Source of the DNA: Kiritimatiellia bacterium
GTDB taxonomy: Bacteria; Verrucomicrobiota; Kiritimatiellia; RFP12; UBA1067
Length of the DNA: 39,117 nucleotides
Direction of reading: 5' to 3'
Assembly (NCBI GenBank): GCA_018399555.1
Contig: JAGYOL010000007.1
Span: 1 to 39,117, forward strand
Positions 25,491 through 31,429 of the stretch are shown here, piece after piece; positions within the stretch are counted from its first letter, which is position 1, and every line of letters starts with the position of its first letter. Under the pieces are notes generated by a model. The model saw nothing but the letters and a program-made list of their open reading frames with translations, did not search any database and had not been told where the DNA came from. The position numbers and the translations under genes were made by a program.

Positions 25491-27452
25491 TCATTTAGAC
25501 GAAAACGAATCAATCCGTTGGATAGACCTCGGAGCTGATGAGCCTGAAATTCCGACAGTTTCAATCTGAGCCAGCCGGTAGGCGGGCACCGTGCGCAGCA
25601 GAGTGTCGAGCACAAATTCCGTTTCCTTGGCGTCACCATTGATAATAATCACTTCATCACGATATTGATTAGCGGTCAAAGCACCCCACTCTATTGCCTG
25701 GGCAGGATTCAGCAGGTGAAAAACACGGTAGCCGCGGGTGCGTAGCTCATCTGCGATTTCCGGTAATGCTCCTTCGAGCAAGACAGCAGGAAGCAGCATT
25801 TTCAGATCGCGTTGACGGAGCATCTCATCAATTTCGGCAATCCACTGCACTCCATCCTGGCTGCTTACATCGCTTCCGCCGCTTAGCAGCGGATAGGTAT
25901 GTATGCCTCTGACCGAGGCGTACAGCAGGGCTTGTTCATCGGCTCTGGAGAGTTCCGGTTTTTCGGCGGCTTTGAACCACTCCGGCACTATCGCCTGCAA
26001 CTCCTCCGGCCCGGCGGCTTTGATCTGATCCTGATTATCGGTAATCAACCAGCGTTCTGTCAGGGGACGGGCACTGAAATCACCCGCTTCCGCCACGCCT
26101 TGCTGAGCACCGATGCCTACTCGACCGCGCTGTGTGGCGGAAGAAAGCGGCAGGTTCGCAGCTATCTGATTTCCGTCCAGCCACAGCCAGGCACGGTTGT
26201 TACGTATGCGCAAACGCAGTTGATACCCGCCGGATTGTTGATCTGTTGGTGCGGCACGCTCACGAAAGAGGGTGATCACACGATTGTCTGAGCACTCCTG
26301 TACAGCTACTTCGCCATCCCTCAGAGTTACACGCAGCCAGGAGCGCGGCGACGAGGCGCGTGCGTAGAGTGATGCAATACTTTTTTCAGTGCCCTGCATG
26401 CTCGCGGTCACCTCGCAGTCGCGCCAGTTTTCAGTGCCTCGCAACCAGGCGGACGCATCGCTGTTGAGATGCAACTTGTTCCGGCGTATTTCGGCGTCGC
26501 CCTCAAATGCCCACTCCGTGACAGAGCCGATTGACTTCACGGCAGTAGTGCGTGGTCGGTTTGAGTTCAATTCCTTCAGCAGCCGTTCGGGAGTCCAGTT
26601 GCCGGGAACACGCAGTCTGGTTAGTGTCCAGGGGTCGCTGCCGGGACCGTTGAAAGCATTGGAACTTCCGATGAAAGCCAGATCAAAGTGACGTACTACG
26701 GCTTCACGATTTACCGCTTCGGCGAGTGCGTCCGCATGCGCACCCTGTCCCGCATCGGCAAATGGATAGAGATAGAGTGCAACCGGGGCGGCGGATGCCT
26801 CCCTGAGCAGGCGGGCTGAGCGTTCGTAGTCAAGCTCAATACGCTCGCGGAATGCCTGTGCGGTTTCAAGTTGTCCATCTGCGTTCAGTATCCGCCGTCG
26901 TGTCAGAAAACGCCGCTCCTCCTCCGGTGCAGTACCCTCCGTCGCAGTGACCGCCCGGTGTCCCATGCTTCCGACCCGCCACTGCGGCAGTTCGGTTATT
27001 CTGGCGATATCCTTTTTGCGCAGGTAAAAACTGCCCCACTTGCTCATTACATCGGTCGGTACTGTCAGAACAGCGGTGAACCCGGTACGCTGGAGAATCG
27101 GAGTCGCTCGGATGAAGGCCTCTTTGCGCCCTCCTTCAAATATAATCAGCAACGCCTTCTCCGGCAGAGGGGAACGTTCATCCAGACAGGCCCGCAGATC
27201 TTCCGGATACACCGTCCGGTAGCCGGCCTGGCGCAGTGCAGTCAACTGGACTTCGAGTTGTTTTGCAGAGGGATAGACAGCATTGCTCTTGCGTGTTATA
27301 CCGGGATAGGAGATCACAGTGATTCCATTCCAGTTGCGCCAGTCAGCTGGATTGTAAGCCGGCTGAGGTGTTGGCCGCAGAATAATAAACATTACAAATG
27401 CGGCTAGGGCTGCCACGATCAGCCATTGAAAAGCGATCAGTAATTTTCTCAT
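25491..27452 (-). CDS. Membrane-anchored PgaB-like pseudo-deacetylase with concanavalin-like domain
   Basis: 653 residues with one N-terminal membrane span (about 6-25), so probably anchored in the inner membrane facing the periplasm. Residues 43-300 follow the PgaB deacetylase domain: ITVISYPGI, LRQAGYRTVYPEDL, a long FLTRRRILNADG...FRERIELDYERSARLL section, and LYLYPFADAGQ in place of the YPYG loop. The metal-binding TFDDG has become IFEGG (104-108) and the HTxxxH motif is degenerate (MGHRAVTA), so catalysis is unlikely. Residues 312-465 look like a concanavalin-type jellyroll (WLRVTLRDGEVAV, LWLDGNQI, GRVGIGAQ), suggesting glycan binding. The last ~150 residues are unrecognised alpha/beta. 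AAGGAGG overlaps the stop of the synthase gene, so translation is probably coupled. A structural or polymer-guiding role is inferred. Confidence 0.75.
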   Translation of the reverse strand: MRKLLIAFQWLIVAALAAFVMFIILRPTPQPAYNPADWRNWNGITVISYPGITRKSNAVYPSAKQLEVQLTALRQAGYRTVYPEDLRACLDERSPLPEKALLIIFEGGRKEAFIRATPILQRTGFTAVLTVPTDVMSKWGSFYLRKKDIARITELPQWRVGSMGHRAVTATEGTAPEEERRFLTRRRILNADGQLETAQAFRERIELDYERSARLLREASAAPVALYLYPFADAGQGAHADALAEAVNREAVVRHFDLAFIGSSNAFNGPGSDPWTLTRLRVPGNWTPERLLKELNSNRPRTTAVKSIGSVTEWAFEGDAEIRRNKLHLNSDASAWLRGTENWRDCEVTASMQGTEKSIASLYARASSPRSWLRVTLRDGEVAVQECSDNRVITLFRERAAPTDQQSGGYQLRLRIRNNRAWLWLDGNQIAANLPLSSATQRGRVGIGAQQGVAEAGDFSARPLTERWLITDNQDQIKAAGPEELQAIVPEWFKAAEKPELSRADEQALLYASVRGIHTYPLLSGGSDVSSQDGVQWIAEIDEMLRQRDLKMLLPAVLLEGALPEIADELRTRGYRVFHLLNPAQAIEWGALTANQYRDEVIIINGDAKETEFVLDTLLRTVPAYRLAQIETVGISGSSAPRSIQRIDSFSSK

Positions 27453-27463
27453 ATCAGGCCTCC

Positions 27464-29101
27464 TTATTTACGGGTTACCCATGCATTACGCCAGCAGGTC
27501 AGAACAGCCCAGGGTGTCTGCCACACAAGTATGAACATGTAATAAAAGCAGAATACCGTTCCGTAAAACCAGAGCCGTGAGCGCCGGTAAAGCAGATAGG
27601 TGCTGCTCATCAGGGCGCTCATCAGGGTTATGCCGATGATATACATCAACGGAGAGGTGCGCTGCACCAGAGGTATGTATATCAGGGCGCGCACAACAAT
27701 AGCCGGTCCCATCAGCGGCAGAATGAATCCGAGATAGAAGGAGAGCGCCATCAGCGGCTCTTTGCGCCACATGAAGGTCGAGGCGATCAAACTTTCTCTG
27801 AACCATGAGCGCTTCCAGCGCATCTGTTGTTTGAGAAACTCGCCATGCTTTTCAGGCACCATGGTGGTGACGCGAGCTTTGGATTCATAAACCACCTTGT
27901 AGTTGCGCCGCAACAGACTGTTGGTCAGAGAGCGGTCATCACCGAAGGTGGCTGCCGCACCCAGAAATCTCTGATTCAGCCACTCCGGCAATATTGTCTG
28001 CAGCACCTCAGCGCGGTAGGCCGAGATCGGCCCGGAGAGACAGGTTACACTATTGAAAACACTCTCAGCGGCTTTCATTACCCGGAAGGCGATGAAATAG
28101 CGAACCGCCTGCATGCGGGTCAGTCTGTTCGACCAGATGTTTTCAACATCACAGTGCCCGGTCACAGCCGCCACCGCCTGATCAGAGAATCGGTTCACCA
28201 GATTGCGCAACGCCGAAGGCTCCACAAAACTGTCAGAATCAATAAAAACAACGATCTCTCCGGTGGCCAGCGCGACACCGGTAGCCAGCGCATGACGCTT
28301 GCCTGCGTTTTTATCCAGCCCCAGAACCACAAGCTCAGGGTAGATCTTCTGTGCAGCCTTCATTTTCATCAGGGTGTCGTCGGTGCTACAGTCGTCAACG
28401 GCGATAACCTGCAGACGCTCACGCGGATAGTCCGACTCCATCAACTGGCGCAGTGTGCGTTCGATCTGTTCCTCTTCATTGCGCACCGGCACCACTACCG
28501 ATAGGGCTGGCAGTTCGGACAACGGTTTGGCGTCGCTGTAGAACGCCGCGAAAAGAAAGCGGCTGAGCAGATAACTGCCGACCAGCAGGCTGTAAAGAAA
28601 GACCGGCACATCAAACCAGAAATAGTAGTAGTTTTCATATTTGATCAACAGAACAGCACTTGCGCTGACTATCAGCATGACAGCCGCCAGACAGCGCAGA
28701 TAACTCCAGGAGCTCCTTTTGTAACGATCAGCCAGGTCCTGCTCAAACGCCAGCCCGATCAGCGGCGAATCATCATCACGATGACGTACCTGCGCATTGG
28801 TGGCGACAACCCCCTGGATGAATTCCTCAGGCATTGCACCCTCAGGTATGCGGAACTTCATCTTCAGGCGCTTTTCATCCGGTGGCACATCCGGTGCCTC
28901 GATCAGCAGTCCGCCACTGGAAATGTCGTGCACTGTGGCACTGTACTCACGTGCGTTTTTGCCTTCGCCGACAAATATGCGGATTGGAAAATCGGCCAGA
29001 AAACGCTGCGATCTGCGGCGGTCAGAGTAGTTTTCACGCGACCTCGAACGCAACCTTCTTTCGGGTACCGGTTCAGGGTATTTCTGAGTCTCTCTTTTCA
29101 T
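27464..29101 (-). CDS. PilZ-domain family 2 glycosyltransferase, hyaluronan synthase/NodC type
   Basis: The ATG ending at 29101 is chosen: AAAGGA lies 9 bases upstream, while the earlier ATG ending at 29110 touches that site; 545 residues. The N-terminal PilZ domain (about 25-125) has the c-di-GMP motif: RRSQR (RxxxR) and DISSGG (DxSxxG). Two membrane spans follow (about 135-155, 165-188), then a GT2 domain with VPVRNEEEQI, VDDCSTDDT (D236, D237), DSDS (288-291), FGDDRSLTN (386-394) and QQMRWKRSWFRES (425-437), three more C-terminal spans, and a WVTRK ending. GDDRxLTN and RWxxSxFRE are typical of class I hyaluronan synthases and NodC rather than cellulose synthase or PgaC. It likely makes and extrudes a beta-linked, GlcNAc-containing polymer when c-di-GMP is bound. 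First gene of the operon. Confidence 0.88.
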   Translation of the reverse strand: MKRETQKYPEPVPERRLRSRSRENYSDRRRSQRFLADFPIRIFVGEGKNAREYSATVHDISSGGLLIEAPDVPPDEKRLKMKFRIPEGAMPEEFIQGVVATNAQVRHRDDDSPLIGLAFEQDLADRYKRSSWSYLRCLAAVMLIVSASAVLLIKYENYYYFWFDVPVFLYSLLVGSYLLSRFLFAAFYSDAKPLSELPALSVVVPVRNEEEQIERTLRQLMESDYPRERLQVIAVDDCSTDDTLMKMKAAQKIYPELVVLGLDKNAGKRHALATGVALATGEIVVFIDSDSFVEPSALRNLVNRFSDQAVAAVTGHCDVENIWSNRLTRMQAVRYFIAFRVMKAAESVFNSVTCLSGPISAYRAEVLQTILPEWLNQRFLGAAATFGDDRSLTNSLLRRNYKVVYESKARVTTMVPEKHGEFLKQQMRWKRSWFRESLIASTFMWRKEPLMALSFYLGFILPLMGPAIVVRALIYIPLVQRTSPLMYIIGITLMSALMSSTYLLYRRSRLWFYGTVFCFYYMFILVWQTPWAVLTCWRNAWVTRK

Positions 29102-29167
29102 GTTTGTCATTCCTTTCAGAAAAACCGCGTTGCTTAATCTAATTACATTGTTTTCTCTTTTGCGCTC

Positions 29168-29196
29168 ATTTTCTCTAAAAGATAGGACGTTGTCAA
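29168..29196 (-). promoter_or_regulatory. Sigma70-like promoter of the polysaccharide operon
   Basis: Read on the minus strand: a consensus TTGACA (29196-29191), a 17-base spacer, then GAAAAT (29173-29168). Transcription would begin near 29160 and give a leader of about 60 bases before the ATG at 29101. The GAAAAT -10 box is shared with the promoters at 2804 and 29329. Confidence 0.55.
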
Positions 29197-29240
29197 TAAT
29201 AAAACATAGGTATTTGTGTGTTTTGTAAATCGTTGTAATA

Positions 29241-29255
29241 TATCACCTTGTGATA
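29241..29255. promoter_or_regulatory. 15-bp palindromic operator candidate
   Basis: TATCAC-CTT-GTGATA is a perfect inverted repeat with a 3-base centre. It lies between the two divergent promoters, two bases from the right arm of the 13-bp inverted repeat. Its symmetry suits a dimeric helix-turn-helix regulator; which one cannot be told. Confidence 0.45.
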
Positions 29256-29305
29256 CAAACGCGGTTTTTCCAGCTGTTTAAAAGATAAAAAAGTTCAGCA
29301 ATTTC

Positions 29306-29334
29306 TTGTTTTGTCGGCTTCAAACTGCGAAAAT
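29306..29334 (+). promoter_or_regulatory. Sigma70-like promoter of the sulfatase-FAD oxidoreductase pair
   Basis: TTGTTT (29306-29311), a 17-base spacer ending in TGC, then GAAAAT (29329-29334). Both hexamers and the TGC are identical to the promoter at 2781-2809. The expected start near 29341 leaves a leader of about 34 bases with an AGAGG ribosome binding site. Confidence 0.55.
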
Positions 29335-29374
29335 ACCTTTAGATTCAAACGCAAGGTGAAACAGAGGTAAATTT

Positions 29375-31414
29375 ATGATAAAACTTGGATATGTGGCAGC
29401 GGGTTTGCTGATTTTATGTGGCAGCAGCGCAGGAGTTTTTGCGGATGATCGTCCCAACATTCTTTTTGTTTTCACTGATGATCAGCGCTACGACGCGATG
29501 TCGGTTGTTCAGCGTGAACAAGGCGAGAGGGCGCGTTTCCCCTGGCTTGAAACATCAAATATGGACAAACTGGCCGCTGAAGGTGTACGTTTCCGAAACG
29601 CCTTTGTAGTCAATTCTCTCTGTTCGCCGAGTCGGGCGGTCAATCTGACCGGCCGTTACAATCATCTGAATGGCATCGCGTCCAACTTCCGTGACTTCCC
29701 GGTTGACAATGTGACTTACGCCACGCTGTTACGCGATGCCGGTTACGCCACGGCCTACATCGGCAAGTGGCATATGGGCAGCCAGAAGGAGCGTCCCGGT
29801 TTTGATTATGCCGCTTCATTCATCGGACATTCACGATATTTCAATCCTGAGTTTATTGTCCAGGGCAAAAAGGTGCCTCATACCGGGTGGATCGATGATA
29901 TCACCACCGATTATGCGATTGACTATCTCAAAAGCCGCAAAGGATCAGAACAGCCTTGGCTGATGACCGTCGGTTTCAAAACGCCGCATGGTCCTTTTGA
30001 GCCGCCGCCGCGTACGCAGCAGCTTTATGAAAATGAGCTGGCCAGAGTGGTGCCCAATTTCAACGCTCCCGCACCCTACGCCAACGAGAAATTCAAGCAG
30101 AATATCGCCGGGCGTGAGTTGGAGGAAACAATCAGGACCAACCTGGGCTACTTCCGCTGTCTGACGGCGGCTGATCAATGTTTGGGGCGTCTGCTGGATG
30201 CTGTTGATCAGAACGGGTTCCGTGACAACACGGTTGTGATCTACACCAGCGATAACGGTTTTTATCTGGGTGAACACGGATTGGGCGACAAGCGCAGCGA
30301 TTATGAAGAGAGTCTGCGTGTACCCTTCATAGTACGCTACCCTCCCCTGGGCGACGCGGCCAGTGGCCGCATCTGTGACCGTATGGTACTCAATCTCGAT
30401 CTACTCCGGTCACTGCTTGATTTCGCCGGGGTTGAACCGCCCGGTCAGATTCAGGGTCGCAGCTGGAAGCCGTTGCTTGCCGGTGATGTTGAGGATTTCC
30501 GCAAGTCCTGGTTTTTCGAATATTTCGCCGAGGCGCAGCGTGGTTCACGGATACCGGATATCTATGGAGTGCGCACGGAAAATTCCAAATTGGTTGTCTA
30601 TCCCGGTCATCCAGAGTGGACGGAGATGTTCGATCTGGCGAAGGACCCTTATGAAATCAATAATCTCTATAACAATGCTGAACACGCCGCAATGCGTTCC
30701 GGTCTGGAAAAGGAGCTGGAGCGGTTGCTCAAGGAGGTCGAATATGTGGTGCCGGAATACACGGACCGCCCCTATTGGTGGGATCTGCCCGGCGGAGCGG
30801 ATTGGAAGCCGGATGCCGCACCGCATCTCAAACTCGCGATTTCGCCAGCGGGAGTCGACGGTAGGATGGTGGTCAGTTCAGTTAATAAAAACGAACGTGC
30901 CGAAGTGAAGAATGCGGTCAAGGTGGTTGATACCGGAGATGGTTTCCACGCCTTTGATTTCAGCGGCGGCGGCTTTATCGAGGTCGGCAAACCAGCTTCC
31001 GTTGACCCATCGATGAAGGCTTTTACACTCGAGGTTGCGGCGAATATCGACGGTTCAGGCAATGGTGTGCTGGTTGGCAGCGGCGGAGCTTCACTCGGTT
31101 ACTGCCTGGCGGTCAGGCAGGGGCGCGTGCTTTTTGCTGTCAATGCAGGCAACAGACCGGTCGTTCTTAAAACCGCGAAACCTCTGAATGGTTGGATCAA
31201 TATTAGTGCCATTCTATGTGCCGACAGGTCGGTTGAACTGCTCGTAAACGGCATGCGGGTTCAACGCAAACACATAGCCGCCTTTATCACAAAGGTGCCG
31301 AATGACACCATGCAGATCGGAGCGGACAAGGGCAGCCCTGTGCTGGCAGAACCGCTCGGTCAATTCAAGGGTCTGATCAGAAGCGTCAAATTTTACAGTG
31401 GTGAGAAACGCTGA
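29375..31414 (+). CDS. Secreted sulfatase with C-terminal LamG domain
   Basis: 679 residues with a signal peptide (1-23, ending GVFA). Type I (alkaline-phosphatase fold) sulfatase: RPNILFVFTDDQR provides the metal-binding aspartates (35-36), the formylglycine motif is CSPSR (C83-R87) followed by AVNLTGRY, IGKWHMG comes later, and YTSDNGFYLGEHG supplies the second metal site. Cys at the first motif position means activation by a formylglycine-generating enzyme or anaerobic sulfatase-maturating enzyme; neither gene is in the window. KRSDYEESLRVPFIVRYP is typical of sulfatases acting on sulfated carbohydrates. Residues about 520-675 form a LamG/concanavalin-like domain (FDFSGGGFIEVG, LNGWINISAI, ELLVNGMRV), not usual in this family and probably substrate-targeting. 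AGAGG lies upstream of the ATG. The oxidoreductase gene follows within 15 bases, so both are likely cotranscribed. Confidence 0.92.
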   Translation: MIKLGYVAAGLLILCGSSAGVFADDRPNILFVFTDDQRYDAMSVVQREQGERARFPWLETSNMDKLAAEGVRFRNAFVVNSLCSPSRAVNLTGRYNHLNGIASNFRDFPVDNVTYATLLRDAGYATAYIGKWHMGSQKERPGFDYAASFIGHSRYFNPEFIVQGKKVPHTGWIDDITTDYAIDYLKSRKGSEQPWLMTVGFKTPHGPFEPPPRTQQLYENELARVVPNFNAPAPYANEKFKQNIAGRELEETIRTNLGYFRCLTAADQCLGRLLDAVDQNGFRDNTVVIYTSDNGFYLGEHGLGDKRSDYEESLRVPFIVRYPPLGDAASGRICDRMVLNLDLLRSLLDFAGVEPPGQIQGRSWKPLLAGDVEDFRKSWFFEYFAEAQRGSRIPDIYGVRTENSKLVVYPGHPEWTEMFDLAKDPYEINNLYNNAEHAAMRSGLEKELERLLKEVEYVVPEYTDRPYWWDLPGGADWKPDAAPHLKLAISPAGVDGRMVVSSVNKNERAEVKNAVKVVDTGDGFHAFDFSGGGFIEVGKPASVDPSMKAFTLEVAANIDGSGNGVLVGSGGASLGYCLAVRQGRVLFAVNAGNRPVVLKTAKPLNGWINISAILCADRSVELLVNGMRVQRKHIAAFITKVPNDTMQIGADKGSPVLAEPLGQFKGLIRSVKFYSGEKR

Positions 31415-31429
31415 GTGTTGGTGATAGAG

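Larger units (their letters stand above)
29119..29270. repeat. 13-bp inverted repeat spanning the divergent control region
   Basis: GAAAAACCGCGTT (29119-29131) and its exact reverse complement AACGCGGTTTTTC (29258-29270) face each other 126 bases apart. The left arm falls in the expected leader of the polysaccharide operon; the right arm lies upstream of the sulfatase promoter. They may be paired operators for one regulator, or the ends of a small non-coding mobile element (152 bp, flanked on both sides by CA). Confidence 0.5.

Noticed and set aside
25478-25639. Longer N-terminus of the TPR exporter starting at 25639
   Set aside because: It would overlap the upstream gene by almost 150 bases and bury the signal peptide; the ATG at 25477 has a good ribosome binding site 13 bases after the previous stop.
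21185-29101. Straight assignment as a pgaABCD (PNAG) operon
   Set aside because: The synthase motifs are of hyaluronan synthase/NodC type rather than PgaC, no PgaD is present, both PgaB-like domains lack catalytic residues, and the active deacetylase is of another subfamily. Gene symbols from the pga system were therefore not used.
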